A DNA stretch of 64,000 nucleotides, from the NCBI GenBank assembly GCA_002104945.1, contig MCFH01000047.1, positions 62,001 through 126,000 of the forward strand, read 5' to 3'. The notes beneath the pieces were generated by a model. The model saw nothing but the letters and a program-made list of their open reading frames with translations. It did no database searches and had not been told where the DNA came from. Positions 11,695-22,200 of the stretch are shown piece after piece. The translations under genes and the position numbers were made by a program. This DNA is from Piromyces finnis (Eukaryota; Neocallimastigomycota; Neocallimastigomycetes; Neocallimastigales; Neocallimastigaceae). How positions within the stretch are numbered: the first letter of the stretch is position 1; every line of letters starts with the position of its first letter.

Positions 11695-12411
11695 ATGATG
11701 CCAGCACCGTGTTTTAATACCGACACTGCATTCGGTGATTCCTTAGTATATAATTCTACAAATACATTAAAAAGGAAAAAATATAACAAAAGAGATTCTT
11801 ATGCTAGTTTTAATTCCTACAGTTCATATAATACTTATGTAAATTCAATATCAAGTTATTCATATAGTGATAGTAAACCATCATCTATCTATGATAGATA
11901 TGATAAATATAAATGTGAAAAGAAAGAAATGAAAAATATCCTTAAAGGGTGTGAAAGTACAAAGAATACAATTTATAACAGTAAATTTTTAAATGTATTT
12001 GATTCTGAGGCTACAATTACATCTATTTCATCCATTCAATCGAATTTAACTGTTGACTCTATGGTTTCTACAGCAACTAGTGAATCGCGGAAGAGAGTTT
12101 CATTTTCAGATGAAATTTTTTATATACCACCTCCAGTTATTATAAAAGAATCAAAGAAAAATAGGTTAGAAAGGAAAATGGAAAAGCGACTGGAGAAGAA
12201 ACTTGAAAAAGAAAGCAATAAAGAAAATGAAAAGAACAAAGAAAACGAAAAAGAATCTATTAGAGATAAACTAAAATTTAAAATTAAAGAAAAAGATAGT
12301 AAGAAAGAAACTAATGAAGAAAAAAGGTTGAATGATAATAATGAAGTAACTGAAAAGAAAAAGAAATCTATTAAGCGTTTATTCAAAATATTTAATGTTA
12401 AGAAAAAATAA
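11695..12411 (+). CDS. intronless orphan with an RVxF (PP1-docking) motif
   Basis: Single-exon frame of 238 aa, preceded by an A-rich leader. The N-terminal half is rich in Ser, Tyr and Asn, with short tyrosine repeats (SYASFNSYSSYNTY). RKRVSFSDEIFYIPPP follows around residues 132-147; RVSF at 134-137 matches the RVxF motif used by regulators to dock on protein phosphatase 1. NILKG near 81-85 resembles the SILK motif often found N-terminal to RVxF, but has Asn instead of Gly or Ser. The C-terminal third is Lys/Glu-rich and probably helical. No catalytic domain is visible. A role as a PP1 regulatory or scaffold protein is an inference from this motif alone. Confidence 0.7.
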   Translation: MMPAPCFNTDTAFGDSLVYNSTNTLKRKKYNKRDSYASFNSYSSYNTYVNSISSYSYSDSKPSSIYDRYDKYKCEKKEMKNILKGCESTKNTIYNSKFLNVFDSEATITSISSIQSNLTVDSMVSTATSESRKRVSFSDEIFYIPPPVIIKESKKNRLERKMEKRLEKKLEKESNKENEKNKENEKESIRDKLKFKIKEKDSKKETNEEKRLNDNNEVTEKKKKSIKRLFKIFNVKKK

Positions 12412-15400
12412 AAGTAATATTAATTTCATTAATATTATCTTGAATCAAAATTTTTATTTTTTTGTATAAATTTTTCTATTATAGTTTTACCAGAAATTTT
12501 CAAATCCACTTATACATAATTAATATACATAAATATAAAAGTGGGTTCCATTTTTTTTTTATAAAAATTATACTCCTTTTTTTTATTTAGGAAAATAAAA
12601 TAATATTATAATATTTATTTTATCTTCAACTTTATATAATAATATTCTATTAAAAAACTTTTTTTTATATAAATGTTTAAATATTAAAAAAATCATTATA
12701 TCTCAGGATATTTGAGAATATTTTAGAAAATAAATAATTATTTTTTATATATTGATTATATAATAAATAATTTACCTTTTTATAATCATCATAATAAAAA
12801 ATTAAAATAATTATTATAATTATAAATTTAACAATTAAGTGTATAATAATTAATAATCTATAATAGTCTATTTTATTAATATATATAAATGAATATTGTT
12901 GTCGTCTTTATTTCATTTATAAAATTTATAAAAATTATTATTTTAGGTATTCTGAGCTGAGTAAATAATAAATGTAAAATGGTATTTGAATATATCTTTT
13001 TTCTTTAAAAAAAAAAAGAGGGGGAATATTAATATTTATGATATTAATTCTAATAGTAATGTTTGTTTTAAATAAATAAATTAAAAAAGAGAATCATGTT
13101 AACATTATAAAAGTATTTAGATTATTTTAAACAAATACAAATATTTTTATATTTTCTTAATATTGATTAAATAATAACCACATTATACATATCATACATA
13201 TCCTACATATCATATGTTACAAAAATGAATAATATTATAATAATTTTAATTAATAGTTTATTGAGTAATAGGAGTTTGTTTTTGGTTTTAATATATTTTT
13301 TTTATCTATTTATTTTACAATAAATTTTTGGAAACAAATAAAAATCAAAAAAATTTAATTTTTTAAAAATCATTCAAAATCTCTATCATATATAATTAAT
13401 AATATGACAATTCACAGCCCAAATATATAAAATATTAAAAACTATATTTAAATAAAAATTTGAACAATACAATAAATTACATAAAATATTTTATTTTATA
13501 AAATAAAAATAAAAAAAAAGAAAGAAATAGAAAAATAGAAAAACAAGAATAGAATGTATTATTTTATTTGTAATATATTTTCTCTTATTTATCTCTTTTA
13601 TCAAATTAGAAAATGATATTAAATGTTTATTTAAAAAAATGTTATTTATTTATGATAACCCTCGAATAATAATTTTATTATACATTATACCAATATTTAT
13701 GAATATTTAAATAATCTATATACAAACATTAAACTACTTTTTTTGCAATAAAAAAATTTTTTATTTTAACATTTTAACATAATAAAATAAATTTAAGAAA
13801 ATTCTAAAACTTTATTTTAAAATTTTCTCCTTTTTTTTCTGTAATTTTATGTAAAAGTGGCATATGTTAAGCAATATACATTAAAAAAAAAAAGAAATAA
13901 GCCACATATGCAATTGCATAAAAATAAAACTCTAAAGAAAAAAAAAAAAACTTTTTAATTTTTTTTTATTGTCATAATTATAATGTTTCGTTTACTTTTG
14001 GTATAATAAACTGCTTCACTATTTAATTACATCTATTTTTGGTATGAAAAAATTTTCTTGAAGTTTCTTGATCTTTTTTTCAAACCATTCTTTGACATTC
14101 TTTCATTTTCTTAAAATCTCTAAAAAAAAAAATTTATTAATAAAATTCTCCAATTAATATTGACCAATACTTTTTTTCCACTTTTTTAATATAGTGATAT
14201 ATTAAAAAAGTGGAAATGTTATGCTTTTATGAATATCAAGGTAGGCAATTATATGTGTTCTTTTTTTCAAAATAAATAGTATATTAATATTGATTTAATG
14301 TTATATATAAACATATAATAAGCAATATATTATATTATTCGTATTCTATTCATTGTTATTATAATGTTAAGCAGAAAAGAACTTTATATCTAAATAACTT
14401 TATCTTTAAAAGATGTTTATTCTTTGTGATTATTTTATAATATAATATATATTTATACTTTTTTTTTTTTTTCATTAAAAGAATTCTACTTTCATATTTA
14501 TAATTATATTTTCCTCTATAGCATTTTATTATTTAAATACTTTTTTTTTCTTTTGTTAGTATTCATTATTAGATTGTAATGTTAATCCGTTAATCGACAC
14601 TATTAATGTACATATTCATTTATAAACATTATAGATATATTTAAAAATGTACTTTTATCTTTTTAAGTATTTATTAATTTATAAAATTAAATATAGAATT
14701 AAATTCATTTTGGTATAGTATAGAATGTAAAAAAAAAATTATATATACTTTTTTTATAGCATAAAATTTAGTAATATTACAATAATAAACTTGTTGCCTA
14801 TTAACATGTAATATTGTTAATTGAATTTCAAATAGAATTTAAACAAGTAACTTTTTTGCTTTTTTAATTTGGTATTCTGTGATGATGAAAAGGTGTGTCA
14901 TTTTAAAAAATTGTCTCTCAAATTCATTTTCATTTTATTAATCAAGGTTGTACTTTCAAACAAATTTCAATGTAACATTATAAATTGTTTATTAATATAT
15001 TACACAATATATTTTAATATACTATTTTCTTCATATACATTTATGTTTTATTATCTAAATAATTAATTTTGTCAAAATTTTATTGGTTGGTATGATCATT
15101 AAGGTTATTAATATCTTTTTATATATGAAAAAGAATAATAATAATTTTAATATTATAAATTAAAGAATATTATAAAAAAATTTTTTTAAAAGTCTTTTAT
15201 TTTTCATATAAAAAGTCAACTTTCTTATCCTTTTTTTTTTTTATCTTTCTAATATAATTTTTTTTTTTTTATAAAAGTAGTTTTAAATTAAAAAAAAAAA
15301 AAAAATAGAATAATAATATAATTATAATTTAAAAAAAAAATAAATATTAAAAAAACTTTTATTCATTTTTAAAAGTGCTTATAAAAAAAATAATAATAAT

Positions 15401-15764
15401 AATAAACAATTAGAAAAGTTATAAAATAATACTAAATATTAGAAATAATAAAGAAAAAAAAAAAAAAAGAAAAAAGAAAATATAATTTAAAAAGCTAAGA
15501 TAATAACAGAAAATTTGGAATTATTAATAACACAATAAAAAATAATATAATATTAAAAAATAATTACCCAATATAAATAAATATAGTAAAAGAAAAAAAA
15601 ATAACAATAATAAATTAGTAAATTAAAAAAAGATAAAATTTAAAAAAATCATAAAGTAAAAATTAAAAATAGATTAAAGTTTAATAAATTAATAGAAAAG
15701 AAAAAACAATTATTTACCTTTTAAAAAAATAAATATAAAAAAAAATTTTTTAAAAAAAAAAAAA
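12412..15764. other. 3.4-kb A/T-rich gap with a perfect hairpin
   Basis: No gene recognised. The notable element is a perfect 19-bp inverted repeat with a 4-nt loop at 14175-14216. The last 600 bp (15160-15764) switch to strongly A-rich, T-poor sequence on the plus strand, resembling a long 5' leader or promoter of the SIL1-like gene. The open frame near 14869-15066 has no family resemblance and was not accepted. Confidence 0.55.
14175..14216. repeat. perfect 19-bp inverted repeat, 4-nt loop
   Basis: The left arm TTTCCACTTTTTTAATATA (14175-14193) is the exact reverse complement of 14198-14216, separated by GTGA. The arms include a mixed CCAC/GTGG block, so this is not just A/T self-complementarity. 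It could form a stable RNA or DNA hairpin. Function unknown; a fold-back mobile-element remnant or an RNA processing signal are options. Confidence 0.8.
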
Positions 15765-17597
15765 ATGTTTAAAATAAAAAATATTATTTTAATAGCATTA
15801 TTAACATTATGCCTTTCCGTTGGAATGGTACATTGTGAATTTGGCAAAAGTTTACGTTATGCCAAAGCACCAAATGGTGAAGATATAATTTGTGTTTATA
15901 GATTTGGTGTTGTTGAAAACTGTTATCCAAGAGTATTCAAAGCAACAGCTGAATACCAAACTATTTTAGAAGGTCAAGAAATTCCAAAAGGTTTAGATAT
16001 TCAACTTAGTATGAGAACCGGAGAACGCAGAGCAAAATTAAGTGAAGCTACTATACAAAAACAAAGAGTTCAACAACAACTTAAAGAATACCTTCAACAA
16101 CAACAACAACAACAAAATGAACAAATACAACAAAAATCCCAAAAACAAAAACAATACGATGAATACCTTCAACGTAAAGCTCAACTACAACAATATGATG
16201 AATACCTTAGATACAAGGCACAACAACAAAGATATGATGAATATCTTCAAAGAAGATCTCAACAACAGCAATTTGAAAAATATCTTCAACAAAAAGCTCA
16301 ACAACAACAATATGAAGAATATCTTCAAGAACAACTTCAAAAACAAAAATACAGAGAATACCTTCAACAACAAGCCAGAAAACAACAATACCAAGAATAT
16401 ATTAAACAACAACAACAAATTGAAGAACAAAGATATAATGAATACATTAAACAACAACAACAACTTCAAAGACAAAAGTATGATGAATATCTTCAAGAAC
16501 AAGCTAAAAGACAACAACAATATGAAGAATATCTTAGACAATTAAACAGTCAACCACAATTAGAATCACTCGAAGAAAAGCAAGAAGAACAACAACCACA
16601 CGAAATCTTTATGGTTAAACCTGAAGAAAATGAAAACTCAAAGGAAGAAGAAAGTAAAACCGAAGTTAAGGTACAAATTCACTCTGGCAAATACAAGAGT
16701 AGTGAAAGTCCAAGTGTCGAAAGTCCAGAAAATAAAAAGCAATTCGAAGGTGATGATAGTGATGATAGCGATGATGACAGTGATGATGATAAAGTTGTTA
16801 GAATTAATTATGAAGATAATGTTTCTTACACCGAAGCTTTCAGTTATCTTTCTAAAGCTAAAACTCTTGAAGAAAAAATTGAAGTATTGGAACAATTAGA
16901 AAATATTGTTCACCATATTGAATTTGGTCATGAATTAATGAAAAGTTTATCACAATTTCTTAATTTCTTAAAAGATGAAAATCCAAAGGTTCGCGCCTTA
17001 GCTTCTATTTGTATTGGTAGTTCCCTTCAAAACAACCCAAAAGCTAGAAAAGCCGCTATTAAGCGTAATCTCTATGATATTTTAATTGAAAGATTAACAA
17101 ATGAAGATGACATTAATGTTCTTAAACGTTTATGTTACGCCTTTTCTAATCTTGTTCGTGGTGATACTGCAATGATTAAGAAACTTCATGAAAGTAAGAA
17201 TTTAGGTTTATTATATCATTTATATGTCAATAAGCCAACACTTCGTAGTAAACTTGAAATATTTGTTACTGATATCTTTGATCCAGAAAAAATGAAAGAA
17301 AATGTTAAATTAGAAGAATTTGTCGATAAAGAAAGTGCACAATTATGGTGTACTGTTTTCCAAGATAGTATAATATCAAATGAAGGATACATACCAGATA
17401 GTCTTACTTCATTATCATTAATATTAGAAAATGGTCAATGTTTACCTGTAAGCAAAGATCTTCGTCAAACACTTCAAGATTTACCAAAAACTCAACCAGA
17501 TTTGTTTGAGGATGCCCTTGATTTAAATGATAATATACAAAAAGTATTGAATTATCAAGGACCTCAACAATCACAGTCTTATAAAGATGAACTTTAA
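15765..17597 (+). CDS. SIL1: ER nucleotide exchange factor, SIL1-like, with Gln-rich repeat insert
   Basis: Intronless, 610 aa. Residues 1-24 form a signal peptide and the last four residues are KDEL, so the protein should reside in the ER lumen. The segment at about 60-95 (YQTILEGQEIPKGLDIQLSM, then RTGERRAKL) and the armadillo-like helices from about 350 to 595 match SIL1, the exchange factor for the Hsp70 BiP/Kar2. Between them lies an unusual insert: residues 108-260 contain ten Gln-rich units starting (Y/F)-x-(E/K)-Y-(L/I), spaced 13 residues apart (15,15,14 at the end), such as YDEYLQRKAQLQQ. An acidic Asp/Ser tract precedes the armadillo region. BiP exchange is inferred from family; the repeat domain's role is unknown. 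The A-rich leader just upstream supports this ATG. Confidence 0.85.
   Translation: MFKIKNIILIALLTLCLSVGMVHCEFGKSLRYAKAPNGEDIICVYRFGVVENCYPRVFKATAEYQTILEGQEIPKGLDIQLSMRTGERRAKLSEATIQKQRVQQQLKEYLQQQQQQQNEQIQQKSQKQKQYDEYLQRKAQLQQYDEYLRYKAQQQRYDEYLQRRSQQQQFEKYLQQKAQQQQYEEYLQEQLQKQKYREYLQQQARKQQYQEYIKQQQQIEEQRYNEYIKQQQQLQRQKYDEYLQEQAKRQQQYEEYLRQLNSQPQLESLEEKQEEQQPHEIFMVKPEENENSKEEESKTEVKVQIHSGKYKSSESPSVESPENKKQFEGDDSDDSDDDSDDDKVVRINYEDNVSYTEAFSYLSKAKTLEEKIEVLEQLENIVHHIEFGHELMKSLSQFLNFLKDENPKVRALASICIGSSLQNNPKARKAAIKRNLYDILIERLTNEDDINVLKRLCYAFSNLVRGDTAMIKKLHESKNLGLLYHLYVNKPTLRSKLEIFVTDIFDPEKMKENVKLEEFVDKESAQLWCTVFQDSIISNEGYIPDSLTSLSLILENGQCLPVSKDLRQTLQDLPKTQPDLFEDALDLNDNIQKVLNYQGPQQSQSYKDEL
16086..16545 (+). 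repeat. in-frame tandem repeat encoding Gln-rich YxEYL units
   Basis: About ten degenerate units of 39-45 bp inside the SIL1-like gene, rich in CAA codons. They create long open frames on other frames and on the opposite strand, which are shadows. Unit-to-unit divergence suggests an old, selected expansion rather than a fresh microsatellite. Confidence 0.8.
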
Positions 17598-18169
17598 AAA
17601 AATTATTTAACTTTCCTTAAAAAACTATACGATTATCTTTATTGGAAGAAAAAAAATTATCGTCATACCAAAGTTGTTTTTTTTTTTTTTAATTTATACA
17701 TTAATTCGAAAATACTATTATATTATCATATATCCGTTTATTATATTTTTTTTTTTCTCTTTCTCTCTCTTGAAGAAATTGATAATAATTTTTTATATAT
17801 AAAAATACTCAAAAATTTATAATTTTTGATTAAATTAATACATAATCATATATATTTTTATCTATAATAATCCTATAAAAAATTCTAAAACGAAAAAAAG
17901 AAAAAAGAAAAAGAAAAACTAAATATATTATTTCATTTAATATCTTTATCATTTATAAAACATAGAAATATTTTATAATATATATAATAAAAATAAAATA
18001 AAATAAAAAATATAAAAAATATATTAAAATATAAATAATGGTAATATGTTTGTGTTAATGTAAATATATGGCTATATATAATATTCCTCTATTTTAAAAT
18101 TAATATAGGAACTATATATAAAATTAAATAAAAATAAATGGTAAAAGAAAAAAGTAATAAAAAATGATA
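17598..18169. other. intergenic DNA between SIL1-like gene and LINE remnant
   Basis: A/T-rich 3' flank with a short CT-rich patch near 17756-17772. No gene or RNA seen. Confidence 0.5.
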
Positions 18170-20955
18170 GTAATAATAGTGATTAAGTTATCTGTTATGA
18201 AGAGTAATAATATTGTTAGAGAGAGACTAACGATAGCTTTAAATAACAATGTTGAAAATAAATTATAATAGAAGCAAAAAAATAGGAAAATGGTAATTCG
18301 AGTTCTTCAGATTTGAATGATTATTTTAGTTTTTAACAATAATTTATAAATCATGTTAATAGGGCAAGAATTTGGTATGAAGAACCAACGAATAAGCGTT
18401 TTTCACTCCCTATGCTTGATGAATGGGATATCAACCAAGATATTAGTATTGATGAAGTCAAGTCAGCTATCCTCTCTATATAGCATCGGGTCCATATGGT
18501 ATTCCAATTGAATTTTACAAAGCATTAATTCCCACAAGTAATGATTCTAATAATGCTATAGATAATGACTCTTCTGGTAATGTCATTTTAGATAATGATG
18601 CTCATAGTTTAAATTGTATTCTTAAATTATTCAACTGTATTTAGGATGGAGACTTCCTCATGGAATGAATCCAGTATTGTTTCTATTCCTAAGAAGGGAG
18701 ATTTGACAGATTGGGATAACTACCGAGGTATATCACTTACTAATAATGGTATTAAGTTGATTTCAAAAATTGTCAATTGTCACCACTAGGATTTCAGAAT
18801 ATGATCTTAAGAATAATGTCATTAGACCCGAACAATTTGGTTTTCGTAAAAAAGGAAGAAAGTATCAGTCTTTTCATTTCCATCCAAGAAATATGTCGTA
18901 GACATCAATTAGATAATAAAGAGACATATTTGGCCTTTTTAGATCTCAGAAAAAGCATACGACTCAGTCCCAATCGATAATATTCTCCATAAATTAAATT
19001 GTTTAGGAATCAGAGATAAGAGTTTACAATTGATTAAAAATTTATATTTAATATCTAAGGCTAATGTCAAATTAGATAAAGAAAGGAGGTCCGTCAAGGT
19101 TGCCTATTTTCACCTATTCTTTTTAATCTCTTTATTAATGATATTTTTAAAGAATGCGAAGATCTTGGAGTTAGTTTAGGAGGCATTCGATGTTGTGGTG
19201 GACTTTTTGCAGATGATATAGTTATTTTTGCTCCATCAAGAGGATACTTAAAAAAGAGTAAATGAATGGACTTTGTATAATGAAATGGAATATGGTATCC
19301 AGAAATGTTCAACGATGATGATTCGCCTTGAATCAGGAGAAAATTAGAACAAGAAAGATCCAACATTTTATTTAGTAGGAAAATCCATTCCAACTACTGA
19401 CTGCTATACTTATTTTGGTGTTCCATTTGATAAGAATTTGTCCCTCAAACTAGTTATTAAAGCTCTTAATAGCAAGGTTTTGAAAGGACTTTTCTCAGTT
19501 AGTAAATTCTTAAGAAATCCTAATATTCCTATTCCTTTCAAAAAGCTAATACTTAACTCACAAGTGATCAGCAGAGTTTCATACTTTCATTACTTGGATC
19601 CAATAAAGCTAGGTCAGGGATTGCTTAGAAGCATGTTAACAAAGGAATACGATGGGTTGTAGGAGGTCATAAAGCTATATCATTTATATCTCTATACTCT
19701 ATCTCACCCTAATATTCCTCCATTGTCAGCCAAATGCGCATTAGCTCAAGTTAGATGTTTTAACAAGTGAAAAAACTCAAATTGTATTATTTCATACTTT
19801 GTCAATTACATTCCTAAATTTAAAAAATATATATGGTGCAAATCAAGTAGGACACTTGATAAAAAAAAATTAAAGAAGCATAGAGATGTTAAAACAGTTA
19901 AAAACTTTTATTGGAAAGATCTCAAAGGAAATTCAATCAGCAATATTATGACGATAACAAATTCATTGAAACTACAGATTTTATTTAATTATGTTATGAG
20001 TACTCAGAGTTTGCCTATGGTTTCTACTAGCTATTGAAAGCAAGAAGCGAATACAAGTTAGATGTTAAAGTTGCAAAAGCTGCTAAATTTATTGATCTAG
20101 TTTGTCCTAACTACTGTCCATGTTGCAAAAGTGGAGATCAAAGTATTAAGCATTGGTTATTAAATTGTCCAACATTTAGAGATATCCGTATTAAACACTA
20201 CAATTATATAGTCAAACTATTAAGTTTTTTTAGTCTACATAATTCCAACAGTCCTACCAATAATAATGAAAATGTTAATACCAGTAGAGATAGTAATAAT
20301 ATTAATAATAATATTATTAATAATAGTAGTAATAACAATAGTGAAGATAATAATTCTAATATAGATAGTAATTTAGTTAATAATAGTAATAGCTCTAGTA
20401 ATCCGGTGAATATTAATGTGTATGATTATTCTAGTGTGTTCAATAAAATATTTAAATTCCTTCTTGGGGGAAGAAGTTTTAACAATATCAATTACAATTC
20501 AAGGAAATAGAAAGAACTTTGCAAGTGTCAAATTCAATCGGGCACTTACGAAGGAACAACATTCTTGACAGTAACAGCGGAATTTCTAACCAAAATCATG
20601 TCTTTTGTTCTTTTGTTATTGATCAACAATGGTCAGTGTTCAAAAGGTTTGAAGCAACATCCAAGAATGTCAATGCTGAAGAAATAGTAAGACAGGTCAG
20701 AAGAGCTAGCGCAACCAATGACAAAATTTTGATCTTTGATTCAGTGTCCCATTGAAAGTAAAATACAATTATTATACTTTAGTATAATAGTAGCTTTCTT
20801 ACTTTAATTAAAATGACTCGAATATATATATACCCAAATTTTTATTCATTTGTGTTTATTTAAACCTATTTTTTATAACATGTATTATAATTTTAATTAA
20901 ATTAGTAAAGTTGAAAAATAGTTGATTCCGTCAAAAAAAAAAAAAAAAAAAAAAA
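18170..20955 (+). mobile_element. LINE (non-LTR retrotransposon) remnant, copy 1
   Basis: Fragments of a reverse transcriptase can be read in succession through several stops and frameshifts: NRARIWYEEPTNKRF (from about 18358), SGPYGIPIEFYKAL (about 18487), DWDNYRGISLTNNGIKLISK (about 18711), FGFRKKGRK, then the catalytic box LFADDIVIFAP (FADD codons 19206-19217). Further on comes a zinc-finger-like CPCCKSG...HWLLNC (about 20118-20170), the zf-RVT type seen near the C-terminus of LINE ORF2. An Asn/Ser-rich tract is inserted after it. Coding ends near 20756 and a 23-nt A run at 20933-20955 may be the original tail. Upstream, in-frame matter extends to at least 18285 with one likely 1-nt insertion. 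No endonuclease domain was recognised. The element is dead; its clade cannot be fixed from sequence alone. Confidence 0.85.
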
Positions 20956-21113
20956 GGGCAAGATTAACCAATATTGATTAGAATTTTGTCTCTTTACATA
21001 GTTTGATTCAATCAGTCCTATTGAGAATCAAACACAATATTTAGTGATATATATAATTAAAACATTAAAATTGTCTAGGCTAAAAGATGTTCTAATAATC
21101 TATCATAATATTG

Positions 21114-21115
<2 letters not shown>

Positions 21116-21161
<46 letters not shown>
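21116..21161. repeat. (TAA)n microsatellite
   Basis: About 15 TAA units lying between LINE copy 1 and the recognisable start of copy 2. Confidence 0.85.
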
Positions 21162-21164
<3 letters not shown>

Positions 21165-22200
21165 CATTCTCTCGGGAACATGTCTCCAATTATTTAGATT
21201 AAAAAATATCAAGTATTACAAGATAAAAGGAATAATTTCTTTCTGAAATAATGATGTTATTTATTTAAGTTTTATTTAATAAATCGTTCAACTAAATTTG
21301 CGATATAGCTCATGGAATAAATCAAATATTATTTTTATTTCTAAAAAGAGAAACTTAATAGTTTGTGATAATTCTCATGGTATCTACATTTTTTAAGTTC
21401 AAAAAATTGATACTATTAGAGTTTTAAAATACAGTTTTAAGAACTATCTCATTAAACCAGAACACTTTTTTTTTTTTTTTTTTTTGCAAAAAGGTAAAAA
21501 GGATCAGTCTTTTCATTTCATTCCAAGAAATATATCATTCATATCAAATAAATAACATAAGAACATATTTAGCCTTTTTTAAATCTTAGGAAAGTATATG
21601 ATTCAGTTCCAATATTTTAACTTTGTTGAAAAATTCATTCCAACTACGGATTGTTAACATTTATCTCGATTTACCATTCGATAAAATTTTGTTCTCTTAA
21701 CTTGTTATTAACAAAGTTTTAAATGGACATTTTTCAATTAAAAAATTTTTAAGGAGCTTAAATATACCTAATTCCATTCAAGAAACTTGTTCTTAATTCA
21801 CATGGAATCAGTAGAATTTCATACTATGCTCCATCACTTGGATTTAATAAAGCTAGATCTAGGATTTCACACAGAAACAGGTCAACAAAAGAATATGTTG
21901 AGTTGCGGATATATATATATATATATGATGTAGCATTTTATATTTCTTTATTCTATTTCAAAAAATTTGAATTTTCCTCCATTGTCGGTTAAGATATACC
22001 GCTCAGGTTAGATGGTTCAACAAATAGAAAAATTCTATTTGTATTATTATTTACCTCGTCAATTACATTTATAAATCAAGGAAGCCTCTTTACGAAAAAA
22101 TTAATGATGAAGATGTTTAAAAAAAAAAAAGTAGTAAAAAGCATTTATTAGAAAGATTTCATAATAAAATTAATCAAGGCATAACATTACAATGATAATA
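21165..22200 (+). mobile_element. LINE remnant, copy 2 (more decayed, internally deleted)
   Basis: Blocks of clear similarity to copy 1 occur in the same order: TCGGG...CCAATT (21171 versus 18487), CTCATGGAAT (21310 versus 18657), GATCAGTCTTTTCATTTC (21500 versus about 18867), AGCCTTTTTTA, TTCATTCCAACTAC (21647 versus 19385), and the CATCACTTGGAT and CAACAAAAGAATA blocks. A segment equal to about 390 bp of copy 1 (roughly 18970-19360), including the FADD box, is missing. The break falls at a CCAA microhomology. A 20-nt T run near 21466-21485 interrupts it. No open frame of any length survives. Confidence 0.75.

Noticed and set aside
12120-12386. Minus-strand frame opposite the PP1-motif orphan
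   Set aside because: Poly-Phe/Leu/Ser shadow of a Lys/Glu-rich coding region.
14869-15066. 65-codon frame upstream of the SIL1-like gene
   Set aside because: No start context, no similarity and no partner exon; composition like the background.
16042-16545. Long overlapping frames on both strands inside the SIL1-like gene
   Set aside because: They arise from the CAA-rich tandem repeat; one frame is almost all Asn/Lys, the other Leu/Phe.
18361-20963. AGGGCAAGA at 18361-18369 and 20955-20963 as a target-site duplication of the LINE
   Set aside because: Coding sequence of the element can be read in frame upstream of 18361 (FINHVNRARIWYEEP, and NSSSSDLNDYF further up), so the element does not start there. 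The 9-bp match is probably coincidence.
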